Notes under the pieces: model-generated
Databases searched by the model: none
Told to the model about the DNA's origin: nothing
Seen by the model: the letters and a program-made list of their open reading frames with translations, nothing else
Position numbers and translations under genes: made by a program
From: Larix kaempferi
Taxonomy: Eukaryota > Streptophyta > Pinopsida > Pinales > Pinaceae
Direction: 5' to 3'
Assembly: GCA_027924585.1 (NCBI GenBank)
Contig: BSBM01001138.1
Location: forward strand, 11,961,001 to 12,025,000
Length of the DNA stretch: 64,000 bases
Shown here: in pieces, positions 48,895 to 61,825 of the stretch
Layout: the number at the start of each line of letters is the position of its first letter
Position numbering within the stretch: position 1 is the first letter of the stretch

Positions 48895-49130
48895 TACGAT
48901 GAAGGGAAGAGTCGTTCCAACATTGTGCAAAGTGGACAAGGGTGTTTTCATGTGGGTGTAACCACTTGTTGATATGTGGATGAGCTTCCATCAACACTCT
49001 GTGATGGGGGTGTTGTTGTGTGAAGGTAAACCACTTGTTGATGAGTGGATGAGCCATCGTTAAGACTGTGCGAAGGGGGTGTTGTCGTGTGATCAGAGTG
49101 ACCACCTGTTGATGAGTGGACGAGGGCACT
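48895..49130 (+). repeat. ~65-bp minisatellite, about 3.5 copies
   Basis: Successive units share CCACTTGTTGATGAGTGGATGAG, then AA-ACTGTG-GA-GGGGGTGTTGT-GTGTGA. Copies are diverged. The minus-strand open frame over it (48776-49348) shows the same periodicity (HPHINKW-like blocks). I treat it as repeat-derived and not as a gene. Confidence 0.75.
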
Positions 49131-49491
49131 ATCATGTTAGGGAAGGGCACTATATTAGAGCCACTGGTTGGCAATAGAAAGCACCCATTTTTATGTACAA
49201 AAATGATAAAGAGAATCATTTTCATATTCAAAGAAGAAGAGGAGGTAGATAGATTTTGGGAACAAGCAATGGCTTTGCCACAACACTGACCACAAATTTT
49301 CCATTTTCCTTCAAAGGGATGGATATGGTTCCAATGATGGGAATACATAATAGTTTCTAGGATTTAATCCAATATTTATGTTGCATCATGTAGGACAACT
49401 TATTAACTACAAATAAATAACATACCAAAGGGTTTCCTACTATGATTTTGCCAATAGTCTTCAATTAAATTGACTCAGTTGATGAAGAGAA

Positions 49492-50942
49492 TGTAATACC
49501 CCTGGTTTTGACTTGGAATGTATTTAATCAAAATTACATAAATGATGTAAATACTCTAGTATGGATTCCTAGGATCTCAAGGCCACGGCCCAACTAGTGA
49601 ATGGCTAGGTATGTATTATGTAAATATGTTTAATTGGATCGTATGGTTGGCTTGTCATGATAACTCAAAAGCTATGTAAATATTATGTTGGGAAAATAAT
49701 AAAATGGTCCAAGATGGTTATGTAAAGAGCACTAGAGGGGATATGATTCCACCATAGGGGAAGAGAAAAAGGGGCCTATAGGAGACTAAATGCTTTGTTG
49801 CCAAGTGTCAACCTTAGAAATCATCAAAATTATGCCATGTGCTTCAAGTGATCCAATCACCTTCTTTTGACTCTTTCCAATCATTGAATCCATGTGTGAG
49901 GTTGGTGGGAAAATTCACCTCATCCAGTTATTGAAGCATGGGAATGAATGCACTTTTCTGACAGTTCTATCAGCTGCCAAAAGTTAGTTATGTAGTTGTC
50001 AGAAGTCCTTTCTTCTATGGTAAAAAGCTATGTCAGTTGTCTTTTCACCATCATCTCATATCCTATGGAGTCAACACTCATTCTATCAATCTCTCATCCA
50101 CATCTACACTACGTAGAGCTTTGCATTGATGTTCATGACCCAGACTGTGTATAAATGAGAAATTTGAATTTAGAGGCAGGATTGCAAATTTGAAGGGAAA
50201 ATAGATGGTTGTAGGTGAGCATGGAGGTTGGGAAAGCTAGGAACCCTTACCCGATGAGTTTTGTTGCTCACGGATATGTGAGAAGCCACAAATTAAGGCT
50301 ACATGTGGTTCTCCAATGGCATATAGCAGGTTGGTCTCCTTCTATGTACACCCTGGAAGCACTTGGCAAGATGGATCGCCGAAGAGAATCGTGGATCGAT
50401 GAAAGGGATTCCCAAGCCCATAAGGGTGTTGTGCGGGGCAGGTATTGTTGGAGCCAAGGATATGATGGTTGAGTGAGATCCCTGTAGAACTCTGTATAAG
50501 AATTTGGCTAATCATAGAGAGCAAAATGGATTGGGGGTTGAGGGAGCCAAGCTTGTAGGTGTTTCCTTTGCCATGGTGGCCTCATAACACGGCTTGGGGG
50601 TGGCCTCTTAGCAAAAAGAGTATATGTTGGATAGAGTGCCAATGGTTGGGTGGAAAATCATTCTTACACAGCCAGTTGCTTGGATAATCTTTGTTTAAAG
50701 ATAAGTATTCTCTTGTATTTGAATATGCAATGTTTATAATTGATGCCTTTGATGATTATGCTTGTATATGCATGCCATGTGTGCGTGGATAGATTTTATT
50801 TCCGCTATGTATTTTTATTATGCATATGCACGTACATTTTAAATGTTATGAATTTGTAATATGGCTATGGGGAAAAATCTAGAAGCTCGTAATTCGTTCA
50901 TGTCCCCTTCTATTGATCAGATTGATGGATGGGGACGTGACA
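49492..50942. mobile_element. Probable solo LTR, 1451 bp
   Basis: It starts TGTAATACCCC and ends GGGGACGTGACA (complement TGTCACGTCCCC), so the termini are inverted and resemble those of the 36599 solo LTR. Flanks are GAGAA (49487-49491) and GATAA (50943-50947), a 4-of-5 target duplication. No internal retroelement sequence follows on either side. The plus-strand frame at 50215-50472 lies inside and has no recognisable domain. Confidence 0.68.
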
Positions 50943-52125
50943 GATAAGAGCTTTGTGAATTAAATTCTATGACAACTACAATGTATTCCACATTCTGCAT
51001 CATATCACGAATCTAAAAACTCTATTTCCTTGGAAAATACAAGTTGTGTGAAGTAGGTATATTGGGATGGGATTTCAAAATATATGGAACATGCTATACA
51101 TGGCATAATAACAAAAATTCAATTGAATTGGACTTGAGTATGAGTCTAAATTTTTCATGTGGATTTGGCACGCATCTCATTTTACAATGTTGGGATTATA
51201 TTTGTAAGACAATTATAGAATCATTTAAAAAAAAGAAACCTAATTCTAAAGTGGTGATAGTTTTGAGAATAACACTACATCTCTTGATTTAGAGACAATG
51301 AGAAAAACATAGACAAATCCATTATATAAGATAGCTCATTAGTCACCAGAATGGTGTGGACCAAGTCTTTCTCAAGTTTGATTATGTATATTAATCAATC
51401 TAGGTGAAGCAAACCAATTTTGGCATACCACTCATACAAATTGCATATTGTGGATCTCTAGGGTGAGGTTACTCATCAATAAACCCATCATCTAGCCCGT
51501 GTCATACCTTCGAGTTTGAGTTACACAGATGTTGCCTATTTGAGTTTCATAATATCCAAAGTCATGAGAAGATGTATGAATTTATAGGTCCAAGCTCAAT
51601 TTAGTTGCATAAACTTGAGTGGCATAAATGAAGGGTAAAAAATATAGGAATTTATGTAAGAACCAAAGGGAGAATAGGTGGCACTATGATTGTTCTAATT
51701 CAAACACCAAATTGACATTGGTTTAGACACATCTGGCAATGAATTTGTCTCACATACTTCTTCTTCATAAGTTACAAGCTATTCAAATAAAGATGACAAG
51801 GTGAAAATAAGAAGAGGCACTTTTCCTATTTTAAGAGGCCCTCTTTATGAAGCATATGAAGCATATTTATTTAATTGATGTTTTTTAGTTGTAATGTAAG
51901 CCTTAAGAGGGGACTTAAAATATAAGGGAGAGTTAAAGTAATGTAAGCCACAACTTTTAAATTATCTTCAAGTAAGAATAATCTTTATGGGATAATGGTG
52001 TGGGGATTCTTCACATTGATGTTATGACGAGGAAATTTGCTATTTTCTTTCCTTAGGATAGGACACTATTTATATGAAAGATCTCTCTTTAAAAATAATA
52101 TAATCTGTCATTAAAAATAATATAA

Positions 52126-52184
<59 letters not shown>

Positions 52185-53153
52185 TTGAAACTTTCTATAT
52201 TTTTTATATCCAATTTATAATCTCATTTAAAATGTCCTTGATAATAAACTTTGAACTAGGAGTCATGGAGTACCTTTCTTACTATGGTTTCTTCAGTAAT
52301 CTTACTAAAAAAATCCAATTTTGGATAACAAAAATAACTAATCACACCATCTAGAGCCATCCTCCCAGATTTATTCTTTTAATTTTACAAATTGTATTTA
52401 AAAATCATATTGAGAAGTTAAAATGTAATTTAATTTAATTATTCAAATTTAAAATGTTTAATTACAAAAACAAATATGAATATTATTACAAATCTACTTT
52501 CTTTGATTTTGTATTTTAATTATATTTTAAAGGTATTTAAAAATAGTATTATTAATATTAATTAACTGTAATTAAAATTGATTAATATTAAAAAATAATT
52601 TTCAATTTAATGAAATATATAAATTTAGTTATATATATTTGTGTTGAGAAGTTTTCTTTATGAGATATTTTCTCACACCATTATTTCATATTCCTCCTCT
52701 ATGGCGTCATTAAAAAATTGCCATGAGTTTTCGTCTACCGCACGAGTTTGAAGTTGTCGTGCGTCCCTTGACTTGAGGACTCGCAAGCTGACAACATTTT
52801 GTTTAACCCCATGTTTGGAGGGGAACGATGGATGGAATCTGAGGGTAGGCTCGAGGGGAAATACTTCATCACGCTACTCAACCACAACCAATACTAGAAT
52901 GCCTTCTAAGTAGAGGGAGTCAACATGGATCATCTAGCTTGTAATCCCTTTGCCCCCCACGACCCTGAAATAGATTGAATTTGGTTTCCCAAGAGCCTGG
53001 TGTTGATGGTTGTAGTGTGGCTTAATCTGTTGCAATATTGGCAACATAACTACATCGAAGAAATCCGGTAAGTGGGAAATGATGTGAAGCCTATGTTATT
53101 GGAATAGGAAACCATCGACTTCTACCTACTGCCTAACACAGATCTATGTCTAT
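50943..53153. other. Spacer without recognised gene
   Basis: AT-rich DNA with an (AT)n run at 52129-52182 preceded by two copies of AAAAATAATATAATCTGT. A GC-richer part at 52690-53150 is not recognised; no domain was seen on either strand. Confidence 0.55.
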
Positions 53154-53203
53154 GGATTATAGCTTTCAATGAGGATGAATCACAGATGCTCCAATGAGGT
53201 TTT

Positions 53204-53394
53204 TGTTCACATATGGATAGAGATAAACAAAATAATTTCCAACACGAAAGGCCGAACTACACATCTATTATTGCACAATAGTATATATAGGTTACATGCT
53301 TTGACGGTTCAAGCCAATACTAGCTAACCAACTTGAAACTAAATAACTGAAAGTAACTAACACAAACTAACCAAAGATATTACTACTTCTAACA
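53204..53394 (-). repeat. Short LTR, copy 1 (3' end of element)
   Basis: TGTTCACATATGG...CTTCTAACA, 191 bp, followed by CTCCCTCTT (polypurine tract on the minus strand) and preceded by GTTTT. Confidence 0.88.
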
Positions 53395-55128
53395 CTCCCT
53401 CTTAATCTTGAGGGTTACATTCTTGATTAATACTCCCTCTTAGTTATGATACTCTAATACTTCTAAAATGCAAATGCCTACTAGTCTATGTCTTGGCTAG
53501 GCTTGACTTCAACTCTTCATTCGAGCTAGATTTTTTCTTTATCTTCTTCCAAACTCCGAGTAGCTCTAATCTTGTAATTTTCTTCATTTTGGCCTTAATA
53601 TTAAAGTGGCCATGCTTCATCTTTTTCTTTTGTTGCTTTAGTTTCATGTCCAAAATTCAATTAGGCTGCTTAGGCCTATTTATTTCATCTTCATCTTCAA
53701 AGATAAGATGTTCACCTAGATCCCAAATCTGATGTTGTTGTTGCCCTCCTGCTTTGTTTTCACTAGTATCCTCAATCAATTGATCTTTGTGGTTGATTAT
53801 CTTCTTCGTCTCATTGGGTCTCCACTCAAGAATCTTCCTCAAATACTTCCATAATTCATCTATCTCAATGTCCATCTCCTTGTTGGTGCATGTTGCTAAA
53901 CTTCATTTGCTGCTGCATTTTTGCAATGATAATTTCAACTTCTTGCCTTGTATTTTTTTTCTATATAGATGACAAAATACTGTTGTCATATTCTTCATCT
54001 GCTGCAATCTTTCTATCCATGTCTTAAAAAATCCTTGAATTTGCCAGCCATTCTTCTAGCATTCTTAACTCCTCATCATAATCTGATAGCACTACATCCA
54101 AGTGTTGTTGATCTTTCTTAGTATCTATATAATCTGCATACACACACAAATTTTCAGTTCCAAAATCATGAGATTTTGTGGTCTCAGTTGATGCTTTAGG
54201 CATCTTTTTGCTAGAATGAACTCTCCAAACACTCTACAAGATCCTCATCTCGTTTCTCATCAAATTCAACTTCAAGTGCTTTAACCACTATTTCAAAGAG
54301 AACATTTACTTCACAATCTTCAGTAGCCGTCCTTGTTGGATCTACTTTGTCATCATACACTACTACATGGGCAGTTTTATCTTCATCTATATTGTCATCA
54401 ACAAACTCTACTGTTGGGTTACCAAGTTAATGTCATCAACAATATCTATTGATAGATTCACCAAAGTATGGACTGCTATATTGGTAGTTTCTTCACTCAC
54501 AGATTTTTCATCATTTTTCTTCTCTGGTAGGTATGTTCCTTCATTCTCCTTTTCTGCAATATTTTCTATAGTTTCTTCTAGTAGCTCTACTTCAAACACA
54601 AAAGCTTCTTCTAATGTACCAATATGGTACAAAGTGTTTCTATTTCTTCCCATTTTATTGTACTTCATCTCTAGAGCATCCCAAAATGATTTTTCTCTAT
54701 TTAGTTGATTAGATTCATATAAAATACTAGAAAAAAACATTGTACTCATCCACTGCTGACATCATAAGATATAATGATATTGCATTTCTTCTCTTATCAT
54801 GGGGATCTACAAAATCTTCTTGAACAAAGTGCCATAAATTTATTCAACAAAGTAAATCTTCCATTTTATTTTCCCAAAGTTCATAATTCATACCTAAGAA
54901 ATATGGAAAAATATGCATTGATATTTTCAATATTTCATTTATCTCTTCATCTTCATTGGGTTTGATCTGCTCTAGATATTCATTGATCTGCTCCATATCT
55001 ACAATCTGGTTCTTCTCTTCATTAGCATTGGGTTCCTCAACTATAGTTGGAACCTCACCATACATCTTGGAAAAATATGCTTCCCCTGCCCTTCTGCTCT
55101 CTCTCGCAATCTGTTTAAGATCTCTCCT
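53395..55128 (-). pseudogene. Gag-like remnant, first duplicate
   Basis: Minus-strand fragments equivalent to those of the second duplicate, including a frame 54844-55065 (MYGEVPTIVEEPNANEEKN) and 54408-54749 (QLNREKSFWDALEMKYNKM). Stops and frameshifts break it. The duplicate ends at 55128 inside the gag N-terminus, so it lacks its own start. Confidence 0.8.
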
Positions 55129-55178
55129 GGATTATAACTTTAAACAAGGATGAATCACATATGCTCCAATGAGCTTTT

Positions 55179-55369
55179 TGTTCAAATATGGACAGAGATA
55201 AACAAAATAATTTCCAGCACGAAAGACCAAACTACACATCTATTATTGCACAATAGAATATATAGGTTACATGCTTTGACGGTTCAAGCCAATACTGGCT
55301 AACCAACTTGAAACTAAATAACTGAAAGTAACCAACACAAACTAGCCAAAGATATTACTACTTCTAACA
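55179..55369 (-). repeat. Short LTR, copy 2 (duplicated)
   Basis: 191 bp and very similar to copy 1. Its left flank (ATGAATCACATATGCTCCAATGAG) is a copy of the DNA left of LTR 1, which shows the LTR was copied with flanking host DNA and not by a new insertion. Confidence 0.88.
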
Positions 55370-57110
55370 CTCCCTCTTAATCTCGAGGGTTACATTCTTG
55401 ATTAATACTCCCTCTTAGTTATGATACTCTAATACTTCTAAAATGCAAATGCCTACTAGTCTATGTCTTGGCTAGGCTTGACTTCAGCTCTTCATCCGAG
55501 CTGGATTTTTTCTTTCTCTTCTTCCAAACTCCGAGTAGCTCTAATCTTGTAATTTTCTTCATTTTGGCCTTAATATTAAAGTAGCCATGCTTCATCTTTT
55601 TCTTTTGTTGCTTTAGTTTCATGTCCAAAATTCAATTAGGCTGCTTAGGCCTATTTCTTTCATCTTCATCTTCAAAGATAAGATGTTCACCTAGATCCCA
55701 AATCTGATGTTGTTATTGCCCTCCTGCTTTGTTTTCACTAGTATCCTCAACCAATTGATCTTTGTGGTTGATTATCTTCTTCGTCTCATTGGGTCTCCAC
55801 TCAAGAATCTTCCTCAAATACTTCCATAATTCATCTATCTCAATGTCCATCTCCTTGTTGGTGCATGTTGCTAAACTTCATTTGCTGCTGCATTTGTGCA
55901 ATGATAATTTCAACTTCTTGCCTTGTATTTTTTTTCTATATAGATGACAAAATACTGTTGTCATATTCTTCAACTGTTGCAATCTTTCTATCCATGTCTT
56001 AAAAAATCCTTGAATTTGCCAGCCATTCTTCTAGCATTCTTAACTCCTCATCATAATCTGTTAGCACTACATCCAAGTGTTGTTGTTCTTTCTTAGTATC
56101 TATTTTATCTGCATACACACACAAATTTTCAGTTCCAAAATCATGATATTTTGTGGTCTCGGTTGATGCTTTAGGCATCTTTTTCCTTGTGCTAGAATGA
56201 ACTCTCCAAACACTCTACAAGATCCTCATCTCGTTTCTCATCAAATTCAACTTCAAGTGCTCTAACCTCTATTTCAAAGAGATCATTTACTTCACAATCT
56301 TCAATAGTCGTCCTTGTTGGATCTACTTTGTCATCATACACTACTACATGGACAGTTTTATCATCATCTATATTGTCATCAACAAACTCTGTTGTTGGGT
56401 TACTAAGTTAATGTCATCAGCAATATCTATTGATAGATTCACCAAAGTATGGACTGCTATATTGGTAGTTTCTTCACTCATAGTTTTTTCATCATTTTTC
56501 TTCTCTGGTAGGTATGTTCCTTCATTCTCCTTTTTTGCAATATTTTCTTCTTCTAATGTATCAATATGCTACAAAGTGTTTATGTTTCTTCTCCTTTTAT
56601 TGTACTTCATCTCTAGAGCATCCCAAAATGCTTTTGCTCTATTCACTTGATCAGATTCATATAAAATACTAGAAAAAAACATTATACTCATCCACTGCTG
56701 ACATAATAAGATATAATGATATTGCATTTCTTCTCTTATCATGGGGATCTACAAAATCTTCTTGAACAAAGTGCCATAAATTTATTGAACAAAGTAAATC
56801 TTCCATTTTATTTTCCCAAAGTTCATTATTCATACCTAAGAAATATGGAAAAATCTGCATTGATCTTTTCAATATTTCATTTATCTCTTCATCTTCATTG
56901 GGTTTGATCTGCTCCAGATCTGCACTCTGGTTCTTGTCTTCATTAGGGTTGGGTTCCTCAGCTATAGTTAGAACCTCGCCATACATCTTGACAAAATACG
57001 CTTCCCTTACCCTTTTGTTCTCTCTCGCAATCTGTTTAAGATCTCTCCTAAATTTCTTTAATCTTCTTTTATGACCCATAATAATTTCTTTTGGCTTTTC
57101 AATCACCTTC
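55370..57110 (-). pseudogene. Gag-like remnant, second duplicate (longest frame)
   Basis: The best frame is 56669-57106 on the minus strand (145 codons). It has basic N-terminal residues (RRLKKFRRDLKQIARENKR), then LWENKMEDLLCSINLWHFVQ and DPHDKRRNAISLYLIMSAVD. That arrangement resembles copia-type gag (LW...F, then a repeated hydrophobic segment). Continuation upstream of 56669 (FWDALEMKYNK) is out of frame or stop-interrupted. No protease, integrase or RT motif is present anywhere between the LTRs. Confidence 0.75.
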
Positions 57111-57644
57111 TAATATGCAAGATCTCAAAAGATATTAACTCTTTCTTTTCAAGCTATAGTTTCTTTTAAATCTTTTCCTAAACTTAAAATCACTTACAAA
57201 CTTCTTTAAAATAGCCATCACCATACCAATACATTCATTTCAAATTTTAAATTACTCTAACTTTTAAAATGACATCCACAATCTCTTAGAAGACTTTACA
57301 TCACTTTTAAAAATATCCCTTGTGAAACGATGGCGTCATACAAACTTTTCATAAAAATTATTATGACTTTTTGAATGAGTGAACATGAGGTTTTCATTTC
57401 TCACTCTATCTTCTTTTCACGATCTTAAAAAACAATTGTTTTTAATTTTATTACCTTTTGCTTCTCCTTTCTCGTGATTGAAGGGTCCTTCACGAGGACT
57501 CAAGGTTTCTTCCACGCAAAACTTTTTAACATGAGCGACAGCTCTTTTCATGAATTTTCTTCACGATCTTGATCTGTTGCAATATGCACAAAACCAGTAA
57601 TGATCCGCAGGCCTATCTTTACGTGGGCTTGGCTTCCAGACTTG

Positions 57645-57792
57645 GTGAACAATATTCAGTTTGTTGCAGGTCATTTAATGCAGCTGCAGTAAGCTTGTTG
57701 ACTGTTAGATCTTAGGGCTTCTTAAGATTCAATGGTCAACAAACCTGCTACATCTGCATTAAATGGCCTGCAGCAGGCTGAATATTGTTCAC
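57645..57792. repeat. 58-bp inverted repeat (hairpin) in the element leader
   Basis: The left arm 57645-57702 (GTGAACAATATTCAG...) and right arm 57735-57792 (...CTGAATATTGTTCAC) pair with few mismatches around a 32-bp loop. It lies between the primer site and gag of the gag-only element, in the leader region. Confidence 0.85.
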
Positions 57793-58021
57793 ATCCAAAC
57801 TTATTTGGTCTATCGATCTTCATTCTTTCTTGCTCTCCTTTCTTCGAAGAGGCTTGATTCCTACTCTGAGGCTCTCTCTTACTCCCCTATCTTTGAGGAG
57901 GTTTCTTTTCTGCCTTTACGCTCCTGCTTTGACAGGACTTTGCTGCAGACTTCTCTCCAATATTTGAAGAGGTTCTCCAAGTTTTAATTCATCTTTGGAT
58001 CAACCGGTTGCTTTGATGCCA

Positions 58022-58219
58022 TGTTCAAATATAGACATAGATAAACAAAAGAGTTTCCAGCATGAAAGGTCGAACTACACATCTATTACTACAGAATAAT
58101 ATATATAGGTTACATGCTTTGACGGTTCAAGCAAACACCCAATATTGATTAACCAACTTGAAACTAAATAATTGAAAGTAACTAACACAAACTAACCAAA
58201 GAGAATACTAATTGTAACA
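58022..58219 (-). repeat. Short LTR, copy 3 (5' end of element)
   Basis: 198 bp, TGTTCAAATATAG...AATTGTAACA. The primer-binding site abuts its left edge (58010-58021) and GTTTT follows it. Confidence 0.88.
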
Positions 58220-58224
58220 GTTTT

Positions 58225-61119
58225 TGTGTGCTTCTAAGTCTCGTTGCATTTAATTTTGAAAAGATGCATATAATTAGTGGAATGAAGAATATAACCGCAT
58301 GAAATATTAATTTAAGAAAAGATAATATCCCTGACATTAAAAAAACATAGTGAATAATGATTATGAAGAAAAAAGGCATGAAAGTTAGCTTACTTGGTGA
58401 AATCCCTTTTCAAGGCATCGCCATTGTAGGTTTATTGGAACCCTATTTAAATCAACAAAGTTTATGTTCTTTATATCAGTAGCTTGGTTGAACCAATATA
58501 GATCCATCTTAAAGCATACATTGATTTTTTAATTACTTTTTATTTGGTTTTATTTTTTATTTTATGAGTCAGCATGAATATTTTTAATTACTTTTATTTT
58601 ATTTTTTGTAATATAAAATAATGTTACATTACGTTATGTGACAACATCTCCCCCATGCTCGAGATAAGCACCTCGCTCTACTCGGTACAATAAAGTAAAA
58701 TCTAGATATCCAATGGCCATATCCGTAATAAAAATGCATCAAAATGAAAATCCAATGCACTCCTCACCATTATCACTATTTTTGTAATAACCAAATTTGA
58801 GGACGCATTAGACCTCATCCCATAAGACAATTGCAAACCCATTTCATGTAGAGTATCTGTGTTGTCTAAGGCTGAAGTCTGTTTGGAAAGTATGTGACCC
58901 ATTTGTACCTGAAAAGGAGCTCCAATCATGCAAATGAAACTCTAAATCCCGCTACCATTTCCAGCTAAAGCTGAAATTTCTTTGTCAACTGAATCATTTC
59001 CAACAACTCAAAAATTTATGAATAAATGTAACTTAAATTCCACTATAAAGCTTAGATTTCATCGTAAATTCGAGCATTTCCTATTGTGTCCTAAAAATTG
59101 TTGTGATCTTTGGACTCAAGGCAATTAATACACATTTGTAGTAAATCCAAGGATGGTTGGATGAATTTTGCATCATAAAAAAGCTCATATGGCATAAGTT
59201 AAAACCTTAACTTTATTTAGACGGTTCTTCTCCAAATTGACTCGTTGCACTTCTTTAATCTATTTTTAAGCTCCAAACTATGTCAGCACAGGTGTTTTAT
59301 TAAGGATCTCAAGGAAAAACAAAATTATATGCACCTTCGGAAAGTCAACGAGAACCCCTATAAGATTGAAATGGTACGTGAATTTTCAACATGTTTCCTT
59401 CTATGAATACAATGAGAAAAACACACGTGCTTTCTCTCTCCATGGCTAGAATTGGGCTCTAGGACAACATAGTGGGTATCCCTAGCTCCAAGTGTTACCA
59501 AGGAGAACACTCTATTTCGAATGAGCATCTACCATGTATTTTTCTTAGGTAACACATAATTATCAATATTTTTTCTATAAACTATGAATCATCTTTTTGA
59601 AACATTAGTATTTATAAGCTGTAAATTTTTTATTAACAAGCTAAATTTTGTTGTGAAAGCATATTCTATAGTTGTCTTTTTCAAGATGTAATGATCAAAA
59701 TAAAACATGAATTGTTTTCCTTCTTCCTTAATCCATCCAACCATTTATTAGCACTCTAATTAAAGTAGAGATGCAAACCCAACAAGATTTTACACAAAGT
59801 GTTTAAAGTTGTTTTTCTCCATATTTGTTTCAATCAAGGTCTCATATATATACTTGGGAATTATTTGTCACCTTGATTGGGAAGATGGCTTGATTTATAT
59901 AGAAATTATTTGTCACCTTGATTGGGAAGATGGCTTGATTTATATAGGTCTTGCATCTAAACTGCCAACTTATCTTTCCAAAAGTAATTAAGGAATCTTG
60001 ATTATGTTATTTGGAGTATCACTAAAGTAAGATTAATGCACAATAGAAGACCTCATTCAATTATTAATATAATTTTACTGGGATCCAAAAAGAAGGGAAG
60101 AGCAATGGTAACTAGCTCTGGCATTTCCTAGCATATTGTGAGAGAGATTAATAAGCTTGTGAAAAATATTTATGAAGGATTTGATCAAGCTAGAAGATGT
60201 GAGAAATCCATATATCATAACAACTAGCAATTAAAAATTACACTATATACATAATGAGCACGCCCTTGAACTCTAATAATAGGTTTTGAATAATGTATCA
60301 TCATTCCCATGGCACTACGAATGTAAAAATATAAAGATAAAAATTATAGAATGTAAATAGTCCTTACCTTGTCTTTCCATGCAATAAAGGTTTGGCTTTT
60401 TCTCCATGAAAAGGTAGAGAGTCTGATCTTCTTGAAATGCTTAGGGTTTGGCATTTTTCTTCACAGAAAAGTAAAGAGACTCATCTTCTGCAAATGCATG
60501 CTTGGCATATGTGTCTATACTAAGGTTGCTTTTTCTTTTATTTTAATAAAAACTATGTTGAAATGTAATGGGCACATAGGTCTGACTTATTTGCTCGATG
60601 GGAGTATCCAAACTACTTTCCTTAATGCTTGGGCCAGCCTTGATGTGTTTGGATACATGTGTGAGGTGCTCATCAATCATGTGTGAAACCATGAAGTGAT
60701 AGGTGATATAGGTGGCTTCAAACCATAAAGTGATAGGTTATATATGGGGCTAATCCAATGAGAATATAATTCAAGGAGGTTATATACAGTGGCTAATTCC
60801 AAACTGCTACCAAAAGCTTATAATGGTAATTGATATTGATTAATCCACTACTAGCTTAAATAATATAGTTAATAGTGAGGACATTGGTTCTATCTATATT
60901 TAGTAGTAAGTCAATTAATTATAAAAAAAACTAATAGAAGAGATTATTTTTAATATTTTATTCGAACATTGTGCATCTTATACTATTTCCCTCTAATGTG
61001 GAGTTAAAAAAATATTTGCTTTAAGAATTTAGACAATAACAAAAATATCATAATCATGGCTTTATTCAAATCTATTGTTTCAATGTTATTCAAATTAATG
61101 TTCGTTGTTTGATGATGTT
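58225..61119. other. Region without a recognised gene
   Basis: Mixed AT-rich DNA. A 45-bp tandem duplication sits at 59859-59947 (AATTATTTGTCACCTTGATT). The minus-strand frame 58702-58929 (GLQLSYGMRSNASSNL) and plus-strand frame 60369-60686 have no domain I recognise and could be old TE fragments. Confidence 0.5.
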
Positions 61120-61825
61120 TGTAAGATTTTATATCTATAATCTCATGTGATTCATCAATTAATGCAACAATAATAAAAATGCAAAGAAATCCATAGTTAT
61201 AAACCCATGAAACATATGCTTGAATTTAAGATCAATTAAATACTTTAAAAAAGCAATTCAGATTCACATACCTGGAAGCTTGTAGAAGATCTTCCCTTGA
61301 TGATCCTTTATCTCCAAGCTTGCCCCAAGTCTTCTTTCCAAATATATATGAACTTACCGATTGACCACCCTATCAACTCCCAATGGGTACTCTTCTTCCC
61401 CAGGGACCCTCATGCTGGAAGGAGCTATATGAAGAGTAAAAAACTAGCATATAGATTGTGTAACTCTTCTAGGCATGTGAGGTCCCCACCTCCAAAGTAC
61501 ATCACCAATCTTGAGACCAAACTCAACACTAGCTCACGAAGATAAAATTTAATATTAGGGAAGCCATCCAACATTAGGGTGCAAAAGGATCCCCCTTAAG
61601 CCCAATCATCCATCCTTTTATAGCCTTTAAGGTTCATGCCACTTGTCATTTTCATGCAAGATGATACACATTATTCATTTACTAATTGCATATTATTCAT
61701 CCACCCATGTGTCACTCACATGCACAAATAATTATTTTTATAAAATGCAAAAAATGATTATTCATCACCTTCCAACCTCTTTTCCTATTTTTATTCTTCG
61801 ATGTTCCCTAGATCCCTTCCATAGA
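61120..61825 (-). repeat. LTR-like direct repeat, left copy
   Basis: Starts TGTAAGATTTTATATC and is collinear with 63226 onward over ~700 bp (shared AGATCAATTAAATACTT, ATGAGGTCCCCACCTCCAAA-like and GGTGCAAAAGGATCCCCCTT blocks). Similarity fades after ~61825; the true LTR end was not fixed. Presumed 3' LTR of a minus-strand element. Confidence 0.75.

Larger units (their letters stand above)
53204..58219 (-). mobile_element. Short-LTR, gag-only retroelement (TR-GAG-like) with an internal tandem duplication
   Basis: Three ~191-198-bp LTR copies (53204-53394, 55179-55369, 58022-58219) begin TGTTC-ATAT and end TAACA. GTTTT flanks the outer LTRs (53199-53203 and 58220-58224), a perfect 5-bp target duplication. 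Beside the right LTR the minus strand reads TGGCATCAAAGCAACC, an initiator-Met-like primer site. Beside the left LTRs it reads AAGAGGGAG, a polypurine tract. Only gag-like coding is present. The extra central LTR comes from a tandem duplication of 53154-55128 / 55129-57049 that includes host flank, LTR and half of the interior. Confidence 0.87.

Noticed and set aside
50215-50472. 85-codon plus-strand frame
   Set aside because: Lies inside the probable 49492-50942 LTR and has no recognisable domain.
55179-55369. Central short LTR as evidence of a second independent insertion
   Set aside because: Its left flank is a copy of the host DNA left of LTR 1 and it has no primer site of its own, so segmental duplication explains it.
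58702-58929. Possible gene fragment on the minus strand
   Set aside because: Looks protein-like but no family is recognised and no continuation in adjacent frames was seen.
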